Positions 21,637-32,614 are shown, numbered from the stretch's first letter. The stretch is 64,000 nt of DNA from Ctenosaura bakeri (GCA_948474755.1 CAOLHI010000056.1:744001-808000), one strand, 5' to 3'. Notes: generated from the letters alone by a model not told the origin. Numbers and translations are program-made.

Positions 21637-21784
21637 TAAAGTCTCACCTGCCCCCTGTTTAAGCTGCACCTTATGAATAATAGCTGGTCACTTCAAGAGG
21701 CTATTTGTATATACACTGGTTGAGATCCTACATCAAGGTGATAGTGTATGACTTACCATATTTGCTGGCATATAAGACTTTTTA

Positions 21785-22016
21785 AAAAATTATTTATTTG
21801 TATCCCGCTTCTCCATATGGATCGAGGCGACGAACAACTTACAAATAGCATGTATTTCAAAACATTTCTATACATGCCCCCAACAAGCTGGGTTTTCATT
21901 TTACCGACCTGCGAAAGGATGGAAGGCTGAGTCAACCTTGGAGCTGGACAGGATCGAACTCACAACCTTGTGGCTTGCAGTACTGGCATTTAACCACTGC
22001 GTCACCAGGGCTCCCT
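21785..22016 (-). repeat. Sauria-type tRNA-derived SINE
   Basis: Minus strand reads GGAGCCCTGGTGACGCAGTG, TTAAATGCCAGTACTGC, AACCTTGTGAGTTCG-type B box, AAGGTTGACTCAGCCTTCC, GGTCGGTAAAATG and CCAGCTTGTTGGGGGC, the diagnostic order. The 3' part differs from the copy at 49472 and ends GCGGGATACAAATAAAT; the same ending is seen at 40412. Confidence 0.85.
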
Positions 22017-22233
22017 GATGCACTTTTTTTCTTAAAAAATACCCTTTGAAAATGGGGTGCATCTTATACGCCAGCAAATACAGTGACGCTAAAAACATAG
22101 GAAATGAGCCGAGAGCCAAAGTTCTCCTTGCCCAAGCTAACAGAAATGGAAGGCGTAGTGGAATACAGGTGAAGCACTCCTGACTTTCCTCTTCTCTCCT
22201 GTGCATTTTGATTCTCCTAGGGCCAAAGAAAAA

Positions 22234-22362
22234 CTGGTGCAGCACACTTTTTATTCCCCTCCTCTCCTGGTGCAACACTCTTTTCATTCCACTCCTCTCC
22301 TGGTGCAGCACTTTTTTATTCCCCATCTGTCCTGGTGCAGCACTCCTTTCATTCCCCTCACC
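22234..22362. repeat. 33-bp minisatellite, four units
   Basis: Units begin CTGGTGCAGCAC and end ATTCCCCTCCTCTC-like; two units of 33 bp, then 32 and about 30. Inside the TA-flanked element. Read on the minus strand it gives a repeated KVLHQERxGIK-like frame, which I regard as a by-product. Confidence 0.85.
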
Positions 22363-22454
22363 AGGGAACTAACTTTTTTTCCTTGAAAAATACCCCTTGA
22401 AAGTGGGGTGTGTCTTATTGCCGGTGCGTCTAATGCGCCAGCAAATACGGTACA

Positions 22455-22650
22455 CTCATAGCATTACGTGGTGGTTTCACAACGCTGGCTTGATAGGGAA
22501 TTGTTACACAACCAAATTTGCAGTCACATGTGTGAAGCACGTATGTATCCATGTGTACCTTGCATGTGCACATCCATGCACAATGCGCAGCCATGTACAA
22601 TAGCGCCACATGCAGAACCCCAATCTGGCAAACTTGAACTGAAGTTCCAG
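22455..22650 (+). repeat. Family E-like (GTGCAT-rich) repeat, decayed
   Basis: TTTGCAGTCACATGTGTGAAG, CTTGCATGTGCACATCCATG and ACAATGCGCAGCCATG resemble the other GTGCAT-rich copies. Tentative. Confidence 0.4.
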
Positions 22651-22659
22651 GCATTCCTC

Positions 22660-24440
22660 TTCAGTCAAAAGTATTTAACTACTTCCCTCGAGGAATTTAT
22701 GCCCGAGTAATATACTGGATTCTGGCCATGGTACATACGAACGTATGTCAAAATGCTCCTCTTAGTCCCAACTGCAGTCCATCCACTGAATCTGTTGGAT
22801 TTACTCCCCCTTCAGCAATTAATTCACTGGGTCTACTCTAGTTGGGAACTGGACAAGAGGAGACAGGCCCTGCTCTGTTACCTGTTCCGAACTTGGAGGA
22901 CGGGTTTGGCTAGGAAACAAAGGATCAAACCCTCGTTCTTTGGAATGCGAAGGCTTTTGAAACCATCTGTACAGAAACGGGGAGCATTTGATTACCACCG
23001 AACCGAAGCTTCCCTCTCCTCCCTCCTTCCCTCCCTCTAAATGCTCTCTCTCTCTCTTTCTCCCTCTCTAATTAGTACTCAGTATGGCCTGCCATCTTTG
23101 GGAATGTTTTACATTGCGATTAGATTCGTTACACAGAGATTGACTGGTTAAAATGGGTGGCGCGTCCCCCAAAGTTGTGTTAAAGTACAGGGTCTCAAGA
23201 ACCTTGCTGGATAATTGTATATTATCTTTGCCGCTCGACGCACGGCGCACGGCTGCCAGTTTGTTCTGGCGATGTGTGTCACATTAGACGTTCCTCTTTT
23301 CTCTTTCTCTCTGCACCCCCCCCCAACACTTCTCCAACCCCGCTCTCTCCCCCCCAACTCCTCATCTCAAACATTTGATTTACTATCCAGTTGTACTGTT
23401 AATCCCATGTCATGACACCCCTATTCACTTCTGCTTTCCAACTGAAAGCCGCTTCCTACAAAGATAATGCTAGGTAAAATCCATTGTACAAGGAAGAATA
23501 TCTTCAATGCGGCTATCATATCGAAAAGAAAACACACTTTTGCTCTTTTCACCCTCTAGACATTCTTGAATACCTCCCTTAATGACAGAGTCAAAGAAAA
23601 TAGCCACTAAGAATACACTCTCGGGTTGTTTCTCTCCCCACCGTCTCCCCTTTCTCGGCCCCCCCTCCCCGCCGCAATTCTCTCCCACGTAATCCTGCTC
23701 TGTAATTCTATAATTGTTCTTATTTACATTGGGTAAATCTTTTTAAACTAACAGATATATATGTATATAAAAAATAACAGAGTGACAGGAGAGCATGAAT
23801 GAGGAGGAAGCTATCTAACATGCCTTCGTAAATGGTGATATGAATAAATCATACAGATCCTCTACTTATCAAACAAGTATTTAGAAGCAAATTTAAATAA
23901 TGCCCTTTAATGCCAGCACTTCTATAAAACCCACAAACTGTCACTTACATTTTTTTTCCCCCTCCCGAGCAGTTGACTACTTGAGCTATAGATTAAATTT
24001 CCTCCTTTTGGGAAGGAGGGGGGAAATGTTGTATATATCTAGGAGAGCAAATTAAACACACACACACACACACTCGCTTGCTCACTCACACACATGGAGA
24101 GGATGACTTCTTTAAATGACATTCCACTTAGACACAAAAGACGAGACAGGGATGCTGTTTAATCAAGCAAAATCCCAAAGCTCAAGATCCGATAGCGCCT
24201 ATCCCTGACATTTCTAAGACGGGGTTAGAGCTGAACGATATGTAGGACAGACAGTATTTCAATCGGAAAACCGGCAACAACAACAAAAGAAGGAGCAGAA
24301 AAGAACGGCGCTTGGATCCCATCAAGGAGGTCTTAGAGCATTGAGACTTGACCTAGAGTCATGTCAGACATCAGAGCTGGGCTGAGCTGCCAAGACTGAG
24401 TTTGGATACTGAAGAACTCGATTCTAATAATTCAGAACAG
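22660..24440. other. Transposon-poor block, candidate conserved non-coding DNA
   Basis: Low in recognisable repeats apart from a short trace near 22790-22850 (GGGTCTACTCTAGTTGGG). Contains CT-rich tracts (23010-23075, 23280-23360), TATATATGTATATA near 23754, and a CA repeat at 24054-24073. Open frames lack domains and splice framing. Confidence 0.4.
24054..24073. repeat. (CA)n microsatellite
   Basis: About nine CA units, followed by CTCGCTTGCTCACTCAC. Confidence 0.85.
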
Positions 24441-24461
24441 GGGTCTAACCCAGGGCCCTTT

Positions 24462-24625
24462 CACACGGCACAGTTATAGCCCTATGATTCCACTTTAATT
24501 GCCCTGGCTGCATATTATGGAATCCTGTGGTTAGTAGTCTGTTGAGGCACTAGAGTTCATTGGTGGAAAATTCTAAGTACCATTTGGGATAAACTCCCTT
24601 TTGAGGCTGAGCCTACAGTTCCTAG
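24462..24625. mobile_element. Diverged family A-like relic
   Basis: GGGCCCTTTCACACGGCAC, AGTTATAGCCCTATGATTCC and ATATTATGGAATCCTGTGG resemble the left arm of family A plus its centre (AGAGTTCATTGGTGG). The right arm is lost. Could be a sister family. Confidence 0.5.
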
Positions 24626-24800
24626 CCTTGGATACGTATCACTGTCACCTTTTCCTAAGCTCCTTGTTTGAATCCCCCTTTGGATTTGGGACGTGAGTCT
24701 CCAGGTGACCTTGATGTGGACCATTTATTTTTTTTACAAGTGGTTCCTGTAATGGTAGGCATGACAGTCTTTAGTCTAGGCTTAAGGAAGCCAAGGAGAG

Positions 24801-25322
24801 TCATAGAATCATAGAAATGTAGAGTTGGAAGAGACCACAGGGGCCATCCAGTCCAACCCCCTGCCATGCAGGAACACCCTCAAAGCACTCCCGACAGATG
24901 GCCATCCAGCCTCTGCTTAAAAACCTCCACAGAAGGAGACTCCACCACACTCCATGGAGGCAGCAGATTCCACTGCCGGACAGCCCTGACTGTCAGGAAG
25001 TTCTGCCTGAGGTTCAGGTGGAATCTCCTTTCCTGCAGCTTGAATCTATTGCTCCTTGTCCTGGTCTCTGGAGCAACAGAAAACAAGCCCTCTCCTTCCT
25101 CTACATGGCATCCCTTCAGATATTTAAACAAGGCTGTCATGTCCTCTCTTCACCTCCTCTCCTGCAGACTAAACATCCCCAGCTCTCTAAGTCTGTCCTC
25201 ATAGGGCATGGCTTCCAGGCCTCTCACCATTTTGGTCGCCCTCCTCTGGACTTGCTCCAGCTTGTCAATATCCTTCTTGAATTAGGGTGCCCAGAACTGG
25301 ACACAGTATTCAAGATGAGGTC
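24801..25322 (-). mobile_element. CR1 LINE 3' fragment
   Basis: Minus strand ends in the (CTATGATT) tail at 24801 and covers the terminal reverse transcriptase region up to ACTGTGTCCAGTTCTGG at about 25300. The frame with GCHVEEGEGLFSVAPETRTRS and [13 protein letters not shown] stays open over 86 codons; a stop and frameshift lie near 25140. One of the less diverged copies. Confidence 0.93.
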
Positions 25323-25716
25323 AGGTTTAATCAAAGGTTCAGCTTTATTTTCTTAACATACAGTGAGGTTGCTTTATCAAGTTCCAGTGCTCAATTCAAA
25401 ACATATCATGATATTCAGCTGAATTATGTCAGACACCCAGTGCACGTTGACTTCCATTGGACTCTCATAATCCACTTCTTCAGAAGTCTTGCTCCAACTG
25501 ACACTGACTCTTGTTTTTACATATATGTATATATATATTAACAAGAAATTCCTGACCCTCCCTGAAGCTCCTCTCTCACCTTATAGACTTCTCTGTGCTG
25601 GGATTGGTGGTCCTCTGTTTTTCACAGGTGTGCTTCACACCCTTTTATCCAAGAGTTCTTCAGTGACATTTTTTTCAAGTTCTCTCCCTCTTTGCTTTTC
25701 CTGTTATATTATCACT
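25323..25716 (-). repeat. Candidate truncated LTR
   Basis: Joins the CR1 at a point where CR1 similarity stops. On the minus strand a TATA-like GGATAAAAGGG (about 25646-25656) precedes AAAATAAAGC (a polyadenylation signal, about 25344-25353) by roughly 300 bases, the layout of an LTR. I see no terminal TG..CA pair or duplication, so this is tentative. Confidence 0.3.
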
Positions 25717-25916
25717 GGCCATTTCTGCCCTACATTGTTATAGTGCTATTATTCCACTTTCAACATCCTCTGGAATCCTGGGGTTTGCAGTTTAAGGAGG
25801 GACATTTAGACTTCTCAGTCAGAGAGCTCTTTGGCTTTAGTAAAGTACAAACTCCAGAATTCCACAAGATGGTGAGTGGAATAATAGCACTATAACAGTG
25901 TAGGGCAGAAATGGCC
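25717..25916. mobile_element. Family A MITE, copy A10
   Basis: GGCCATTTCTGCCCTACAT to GTAGGGCAGAAATGGCC, asymmetric subtype with CAGTCAGAGAGCTCTTTGGC. Flanks ACT/TCT. Confidence 0.9.
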
Positions 25917-26004
25917 TCTTTGACTTCTTAAATGGCAACACTCAAAATACCATACCATAGAACCACAGCAGTTAAAGTAGAACCACAGTGCTTGAATATG
26001 GCTC

Positions 26005-26769
26005 AGGAGCAGGTTATCTGAAGGCCATATTCTCCCATATAAGCCTGCTTGTGCTTTGAGATCTTCTGGGAAGGATGGTCTCCTCTGTCTCATCACTCTA
26101 ATATGTACATCTGGTAGGAATGTAGGAGAGGGCCTTCTCAGTGGCTGCTCCCAGTCTCCAAAACTTCCTTCCCAGAGAGGATAAACTGGCACCTTTCTTT
26201 ACTGTCTTTCCACAAGCATGTAAAACCTTTTTATTATTCTGGCAGACCTTTGAGAAATTGATTTTTTTAGGAAAAACAGACCTTGCATAATAGGCTAGAC
26301 TTGTATTGGTTCTTGTTAATCTGAATGGTTTATGTTTGAAGAAATATTATGTCACGGAGGGAGTGGGCTTGTTTTCTGCTGCTCCAGAGACTAGGACAAG
26401 GAGCAATGGATTCATGCTGCAAGAAAGAAGATTCCACCTGAACCTCAGGAAGAACTTCCTGACAATCAGAGCTGTCCAGCAGTGGAATCTGCTGCCTCAG
26501 AGTGTGGTAGAGCCTCCTTCTTTGGAGGTTTTTAAGCAGAGGCTGGATGGCCACCAGTTGGGGATGCTTTGATGTGTGGATGTTGCATGGCAGGGGATTG
26601 GACTAGATGGGCCCTGTGGTTTCTTCCAGCTCTGTGATTCTAGGATTTTCTATTTCAACTGGCTTTAATTTTGTGATAGTTTAGTTGCTAAACCTTTGTT
26701 TCCTGTGAATTTCTAACTATGTTTTATCTCTTGTAAGCTGCCCTGATGGTAATAATGGTGACGAAGATG

Positions 26770-26770
<1 letters not shown>
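26005..26770 (+). mobile_element. L2-type LINE 3' end, split by a CR1 fragment
   Basis: GAGGGCCTTCTCAGTGGCTG, CTCCCAGTCTCCAAAACTTCC and GGCAGACCTTTGAGAAATTG match the terminal ORF of squamate L2-like LINEs (RAFSVVAPxLWNxLP-type region). After the CR1 insert the 3' UTR continues with ATTTTGTGATAGTTTAG and CTTGTAAGCTGCCCTGATGG. Confidence 0.65.
26345..26647 (+). mobile_element. CR1 LINE short 3' fragment (nested in L2)
   Basis: From GTGGGCTTGTTTTCTGCTG to TCTGTGATTCTAGG. The frame [19 protein letters not shown] to [14 protein letters not shown] is open to the normal ORF2 stop. Confidence 0.92.

Positions 26771-26771
<1 letters not shown>

Positions 26772-26824
<53 letters not shown>
26772..26824. 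repeat. (TCA)n microsatellite
   Basis: About 17 uninterrupted TCA units. Confidence 0.95.
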
Positions 26825-26986
26825 TCCAGGTGAGCTAGAAGCAAAAGAGGGCTATTAAGAAGCAAGAGCCATCTTTATTGTGCTGTGTCCAAAAGATTTT
26901 GCTACTTGAGGGTATATCATTCTATACTATATATACTATACTCATTCTATACTAGTTTGACACTAGTATGACACTGAATATATAAG

Positions 26987-27665
26987 TGATATCTGGCTTG
27001 ATTGCAGTAGATGTGAAAAGGATCTAGGAATCTTAGCAGACCACAAGCTGTACATGAGTCAGTAGTATGATGTGGCAGCTAAGAAAGCCAATTCAATTCT
27101 GGGCTGCATCAATAGGACTATAGCATCTAAGTCAAGGGAAGTGATGGTACCACTCTATTCTGCTTTGGTCAGACTTATCTGGAATACTGTTTCCAGTTCT
27201 GGGCACCACAATTCAGGAAGCATATTGATAAGCTGGAGCAAGTCCAGAGGAGGGTGACCAAAATAGTCAAAGGCCTGGAATTCATGAAGTCCTATGAGGA
27301 GAGGCTTAGTGTTTAGTCTGGAGAACTTGATAGCTATGTTTAAATATTTGAAGGGATGTCATAGGGAGGATGGAACAAGCCTGTTTCCTGATGCTCTAGA
27401 GACTAGGACATGGAGCAATCTCCTGAGCAAACTTCAAGAAAAGAGATTCCATCTAAACGTTAGGAAGAACTTCATGAGGGTAAGAGCTGTTCAACAGTAG
27501 AATACGTTGCCTGGGAATGTTGTGAAGTCTTCTTTGGTGGTTTTTAAAGAGAGGCTGAACGGCCATCTGTTGGGAATGCTTTGACTATGTATTTCTGCAT
27601 AGCAGAATGGGGTTGGACTCAATGGCCCTTGTGCTTTCTTCCAACTCTATGATTCTGTGATTCTA
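26987..27665 (+). mobile_element. CR1 LINE 3' fragment, diverged
   Basis: Covers KRILADHKLYMSQ-like through the ORF2 end to AACTCTATGATTCTGTGATTC. Many stops and frameshifts; an internal deletion removes the [13 protein letters not shown] region around 27313. Confidence 0.9.
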
Positions 27666-28497
27666 TTATTTTATGAACAATGTACCTAGCAGCTGCCAGG
27701 ATCTTGTGCTATTCTGAATGGGTGCAGGATTTTTATTTCCTAGTTAACAATTAGAGAAATGTCCCCTTTCGGCCACCTTAAAAAGCAGAAATGGGCAACC
27801 ATGCATGGTAACAAGGTCATTTTTCTGCCCCTGAATCAAGTGCCAAGCAGACTGTTAAAAACACCACTCCAAAGCAAACACAGAAGTTTTTGGAAATCCA
27901 ATTTTGTTCCATTGAAAAAAGGATAATTTTTTATTTTGAACAGTATGTGGAGGGGAGGTCTTGCAACTTATTTAAAAGGTGGGTTACTACTCCTGGAGGC
28001 CTCTAGATGAAGCATCACCATTTCATTTCTGCCAAAAAAAGGACAGTCTAAAAGGTCTAGAGGAGTCGAAGGCCACAAAAACAGCTTTCAGGGGCCACAC
28101 CCTGCTCAATCCTGTTGTAAAGTAAGTCTTCACTCTCTTCTAGCTGTAGCCCCCCCCCCCAAATAAAGGTAACTTCATGAAGCTCAGGTAGGGAAAAGAA
28201 AGATATTTCTTGGGTTCACTGAAACTCATTTATCCTGTAAAATTGCCATTTCTTGCAAGAGTGGCCTCCTAGCATCTGGACCTTACAAGACGCGACAACA
28301 GCTCCGCCGAATCAAAGATGCGGTGATGCTTGTCTTCAGGGGAGAAGGCGAGCCAGCCAGGCACACTTCATTAAAGTCAGTGAGACTTGACGTAAAAAAA
28401 TAAATGGAGACCAAGATCCTATATCAAGGAGATGGAGTGGAACTTAAGGCTGCAATTCAGCATCCTCACAGTGTGCCATAAATGTCTGCATACAGAG
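27666..28497. other. No recognised feature
   Basis: No gene, known repeat or clear regulatory motif. A C10 run is at about 28149-28160. Confidence 0.35.
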
Positions 28498-28501
28498 ATA
28501 T

Positions 28502-29371
28502 TGTTACCCTGTATGTTGGGGGTCTCGGGAGGGGCGCCCAAATAACCAAATAAAAACACAAGTTGGGGGAATTTAGCTTGAGCACTCTCTTAGCTAAACG
28601 AGAGGCAGGGTAATGTTAGCAAGGATCTTTAACCCTATGTATACAGCGTCAGGTCAGAGAGCGGCTCGACAAGGTTTTCAAAGTGGCAAACAATATTTTA
28701 TTAAAGACAAGAAACACAAAAGACAAGACATAAGCTAACTAGCTGAGAAATAGAAATGGAGAGCTTTTCGGGAAAGGCAATACGACACCTGGTCTCGTAG
28801 TCCTGGAGAGAAGCTGGGTTCTGGGGAAGAAAGTTCAGCGTGGCTCGCTGAGGGGAGTTCCTTCAGACTACCAGCAGCAAGGCGGGATGGAAGTCCAAAG
28901 TAGTCTGAAGACATCCCAAAAGTGGGGACCTTTTATAGGGTGGATTTTACCTACAGGCTATGTTATGCTTGGTGAGAACAAAGGAAATTTGGAGTTGGAC
29001 AAAGGAGTTGGAAAAGGTCAAGTTTTGTATGGTGGGTTTAGCTCTTGAAACAATAGCGTGGCCAGTTCGTTAATGGCGCGACATAAAGAAATGGCTTGGC
29101 TCTTGGCTGCATGGCTTTGTGTAGATCCGAGCCGAGCAGAGCCGGTTTGCAGAGAGGTTTTTCCCTAAAGCAACGGAGAGGCTTAAATTGCCTGCCTAAA
29201 TAGGGTTTTGGAATGTACAGTCATTAACGGCCGCGCCCATACGTGCTTGTCCAGGGGACCTCTGCAAACACGTGGAGTGGGGTGGCAGAGAAAGGTCAAG
29301 CAAAGGTCGAATTATTTGATATCAAAAGGATATCTAGTGCTCTCACCAGACATATCATTACCATGATAACA
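28502..29371 (-). mobile_element. Solo LTR, copy 1
   Basis: 870 bp bounded by TGTTACC and GATAACA and flanked by exact 4-bp duplication ATAT (28498-28501 and 29372-29375). On the minus strand a TATA box CCCTATAAAAGG (28929-28940) precedes AATAAA (28697-28702) by about 230 bases, as expected for U3-R-U5. Homologous in order to the LTRs at 60747 and 35808 (shared GAGGCAGGG..AGCAAGGATCTT and GAATTATTTGATATC regions). No internal retroviral or gag-pol sequence remains, so the class is not determined. Confidence 0.85.
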
Positions 29372-29619
29372 ATATGGTGCACAGGCACTATGCAAGCGCC
29401 TAGGCAGAAATAGCAACATTCTGCACCACATGTCTATCATAGGGTGCCATTGTACAATGTGCAATGCACAGTGAAAGATGTGACGAAAGAACGGAACTCC
29501 ATCTCATACAACTACAGAATCTGAGAGTTGGAAGAGAGCACAAGGGCCATCTAGTCCAACCCTCTGCCTTTCAGGAATGGACAACTAAAGCACTCCTGAA
29601 AGATGTCCATCTAAACTTT

Positions 29620-29820
29620 GGCCATTTCTGCCCTACACTGTTATAGTGCTATTACTCCACTTCAACATTCTATGGGATCCTGGGGTTTGAAGTTCAGGGA
29701 GGGGAATTTAGAATTCTCAACCAGAGAACTCTTTGGCCTCAGTAAATGACAAACCCCAGATTTCCGCAGGATGTTGAAAGTGGAATAATAGCACTGTAAC
29801 AGTTTAGGGTGGAAATGGCC
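29620..29820. mobile_element. Family A MITE, copy A11 (nested in CR1)
   Basis: GGCCATTTCTGCCCTACAC to GTTTAGGGTGGAAATGGCC, asymmetric subtype with CAACCAGAGAACTCTTTGGC. Flanks TTT/TTA. Confidence 0.9.
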
Positions 29821-29916
29821 TTAGTTTAAAGATCTCCAAACAAGGAGACTCTGCCATTCTCTGAGGCAGTGTGTTCCACTATTGAACAGCTTTTACAGTA
29901 AAGATGTGTTTCCAAA

Positions 29917-30039
29917 GCCATTTCCGCACTAGACTATTATAGCACTATTATTCCACTTTCAACATCCTATGGAATCCTGGGGTTTGAAAATGCTGAAAAT
30001 AGAATAATAGCGCTGTAATAGCCAAGTGCAGAAATGGCC
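29917..30039. mobile_element. Family A MITE, copy A12, internally deleted
   Basis: GCCATTTCCGCACTAGAC to AAGTGCAGAAATGGCC, only 123 bp: most of the right arm from the centre outwards is missing (GGGGTTTG jumps to AAAATGCTG). Confidence 0.85.
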
Positions 30040-30138
30040 CTAATGTTTGGATGGAGTCTTTTTTCTTGTAATTTGTATCCATTCTTGCATTTTCTAGTCT
30101 CTAGCACAGCAGAAAACAACCTTGCTCCACCTTTAACT

Positions 30139-30523
30139 TAGTTCCGCACCTCAGTCCGATCCAATCCACCCCCAAGTGGTCCTCCCCCGTGCTAAGTAAA
30201 GACCGGAAAAAATCAGGTCTTTACATTTTCTGGAACGCGCCATTGCGTTCCTACTTACCTATGCAGATGCACAGGCTTGCACCAATGCGAGCCTGTGATC
30301 AGCGGAGGGTGGGCTGTGGACGTGGCCAGCGTCAGTGGTTGGTCCACTCCCACGAAGACACCGGAAGCTGCCATTTTGAGCCGGAGCAGTGCGGATCTAC
30401 AGACCTCGCATTGCTCCAGTTCACCCTGGACCAATGGAGGAGCCCTGCAGAAGGGCTCAAGGGACAGTGTGCATTACTTCGGACCCAAGAAGAGCAATTC
30501 ACTCACCTTGTGTGGAAAGGGCC
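30139..30523 (+). mobile_element. Family C MITE, copy C1, 5'-truncated
   Basis: Begins internally at GTTCCGCACCTCAGTCC and continues to CTTGTGTGGAAAGGGCC. The hairpin AAAGACCGGAAAAAATCAGG with GTCTTTA is at 30200-30230, followed by GCTTGCACCAATGCGAGCC. The left 90 or so bases are missing relative to C5. GGTAAGTAGG is on the minus strand near 30258. Confidence 0.8.
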
Positions 30524-30759
30524 AATGTTGGTGACTCAGGCATCAGGGCTGTCAGATGCAAAGCAAAAATTCCAGAACTGCTCTTTCACTATTGAACTGT
30601 CTAATTCCCCAAAATATCTTTGGGAATTATTTTAACTTCTTAAACACACGCAGTCAGCTCTCTTCATTTGCGGGATTGACTTTGACAGATTTGATTATTT
30701 GTGAGCTTTTTTCCCCTGTCCCCCCCACCCACCTCAGACACTTCTTTTCCAGGGGAACC

Positions 30760-31242
30760 CTCCTTCAAGAAGGACATGGTCAAGCTGGAGCAAGTCCAGA
30801 GGAGGGCGACCAAAATGGTGAGGGGCCTGGAAGCCATGCCCTATGAGGATAGACTTAGAGAGCTGGATCTGTTTAGTCTGCAGAAGGGAAGGTTAAGAGG
30901 GGACATGAGAGCCATGTTTAAATATTTGAAGGGATGCCATGTAGAGGAAGGAGAGGGCTTGTTTTCTGCTGCTCCAGAGACCAGGACAAGGAGCAATGGA
31001 TTCAAGCTGCAGGAAAGGAGATTCCACCTGAACCTCAGGCAGAACTTCCTGACAGTCAGGGCTGTCCAGCAGTGGAATGTGCTGCCTCGGAGTGTAGTGG
31101 AGTCTCCTTCCTTGGAGGTTTTTAAGCAGAGGCTGGATGACCATCTGTCGGGAGTGCTTTGAGGGTGTTCCTGCACAGCAGGGGGTTGGACTGGATGGCC
31201 TGTGTGGTCTCTTCCAACTCTACATTTCTATGATTCTATGAT
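30760..31242 (+). mobile_element. CR1 LINE 3' fragment
   Basis: Starts at the [19 protein letters not shown] segment; the frame is open from about 30770 through [15 protein letters not shown] to the ORF2 stop at 31160 without a break, then the 3' UTR and TTCTATGATTCTATGAT tail follow. One of the least diverged copies. Confidence 0.95.
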
Positions 31243-31517
31243 CCAGCCTTGCAGACCTTTAAAAACCCATCTCTGGTCCTCCTCCTTGTCCACCAGTCAC
31301 TGCCTGGCCAGCTAAGGATACCTCACAGCCCAGTTTCTCAGCACCACAAACCCTCTCCTGATCCCCCATTGCACAAGGAAGGAGATGGGTGAGAGAGAGG
31401 AAGTATAGGGGCACCATGCTGACCCTCTGTTTCCTCTCCTTTCCCAGACCTGGTTTGGACCCTGGATGTGCACTCTCCCCACCATGCTTTGGCCCCCTTC
31501 CCACAGACACATGCTCA

Positions 31518-32016
31518 GGCCCTTTCTGCACGAGGTGAGTGAATTGCTCCGTGCCATTACTTACCGGGTCTTCTGGGTCCAAAGTAACGCGGACTTTCCC
31601 TTAGGCCCTTCTGTAGGGCTCCTACATTAGTCCAGGGCGAATCGGAGCAGTGTGAGGTCTTTAGATCTGCACTGCTCTGGCTCAAAATGGCAGCTTCCTG
31701 TTTCTTCATGGGTCTGGACCAATCGCTGATGCTGGCCACACCCACAGCCCACCATCCACTGATCGCAGGCTCACATTGGTGCAAGCCTGCACATCTGCAC
31801 AAGTCAGCAGGAACACAATGGTGCGCCCCAGAAGATTGAAAGACCAGATTTTTCCGGTCTTCACTTAGTGCGCTGGAGGACCATTTCGGGGCGTTTTGGA
31901 TCGGACTAAGGTGCGGAACTAAGGTAAGTAGTCCAGACCTAGTCCGATCCAAGGTGTGGACGACCTCCATGCCAGGACACCTTGGCCCATTTTAACTTCC
32001 TCGTGTGGAAAGGGCC
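31518..32016 (-). mobile_element. Family C MITE, copy C2 (inverted)
   Basis: GGCCCTTTCTGCACGAGG to CTCGTGTGGAAAGGGCC with exact TCA on both sides. Minus strand reads in the same order as C5, including ATCTTCTGG-type end, the AAAGACCGGAAAAATC/TGGTCTTT hairpin and AAAATGGCAGCTTCC. GTAAGT cores lie near 31558-31564 (minus) and 31923-31929 (plus). Confidence 0.9.
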
Positions 32017-32240
32017 TCACTTGATATTTGCAATTTTTCCACTTTTGCAAGAGTCCTGCACCCCTAACCCTAGAAAATGTGGAGGGACAACTTTGTAAAA
32101 ATTGCTTTTTTGGATATTCTTAATGGTCTAGGGTGGGTTTGGCTTGTAGTCCATAGAGATAACTTTCTATTTCCTGCATCATTCAGAGAGTGGGTGTGTG
32201 GGTGAGTGAGTGAGGAATGAGGTTTTTGGGGATGATCTTG

Positions 32241-32597
32241 GGCCATTTTCTCACTAGACTGTTATAGTACTATTCAGCAGTGGAGCTTGGAGTGCGTGGA
32301 GGGGGGACACCGTACGGGGGAATGGCCACATGCATGAGGGCATGGCCACAGCGTGCGGGGGTGTGGCTACATGCCAGGATGCCTCCAAAACATTGCCACC
32401 CAGGGCAAACCGCTTCCATAACCTCCCTGTCCGTACGTGACTGGTGCTATCATTCTGCTTTCAACATCCTATGGAATCCTGGGGTTTGCAGTTTAGGGAG
32501 GGGCCTCAAAGGCCCTCCCGAAGCTTCAAACCCCAGGATTCCATAGGATGTTGAAAGCAGAATAATAGCACTATAAAAGTCCAGTGCGGAAATGGCC
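32241..32597. mobile_element. Family A MITE, copy A13, split by a small hAT element
   Basis: GGCCATTTTCTCACTAGAC to GTCCAGTGCGGAAATGGCC, exact TTG duplication (32238-32240 and 32598-32600). Symmetric subtype; interrupted inside the left arm at GTACTATT. Confidence 0.92.
32275..32443. mobile_element. Small hAT-like MITE M1 (nested in A13)
   Basis: 169 bp bounded by CAGCAGTGGAGCTTGG and CGTACGTGACTG, flanked by 8-bp duplications GTACTATT/GTGCTATC (6 of 8 match; the A consensus is GTGCTATT). CAG...CTG ends with 8-bp duplications are typical for hAT. Confidence 0.75.
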
Positions 32598-32614
32598 TTG
32601 GTTATTTCTTTTCC

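Larger units (their letters stand above)
21756..22450. mobile_element. TA-flanked DNA element, ends CCATATTTGCTGGC / GCCAGCAAATACGG
   Basis: The terminal inverted sequences face each other and are bordered by TA on both sides, as in Tc1/mariner-like insertions. An additional internal end (ACGCCAGCAAATACAGTG near 22059-22076) means this is either two copies in tandem or an element with a duplicated right end. It holds a Sauria-type SINE and a 33-bp minisatellite. No transposase. Confidence 0.55.
29505..30120 (-). mobile_element. Old CR1 fragment carrying two family A insertions
   Basis: Host pieces are 29505-29619, 29821-29916 and 30040-30120: GAGAGTTGGAAGAGAGCAC, CCATCTAGTCCAACCC, CTCCAAACAAGGAGACTC, TCTGAGGCAGTGTGTTCC and GTATCCATTCTTGCATTTTC. 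More diverged than other CR1 copies; a separate, older subfamily. Confidence 0.75.

Noticed and set aside
22234..22362. Repeat-protein gene from the KVLHQERxGIK frame
   Set aside because: Only four units, no start context and no extension outside the minisatellite.
26772..26824. CRISPR-like regular repeat
   Set aside because: It is a simple TCA trinucleotide tract in a vertebrate genome; no spacers.
30189..30635. 148-codon open frame on the plus strand
   Set aside because: It lies within family C copy C1; related C copies do not keep the frame.
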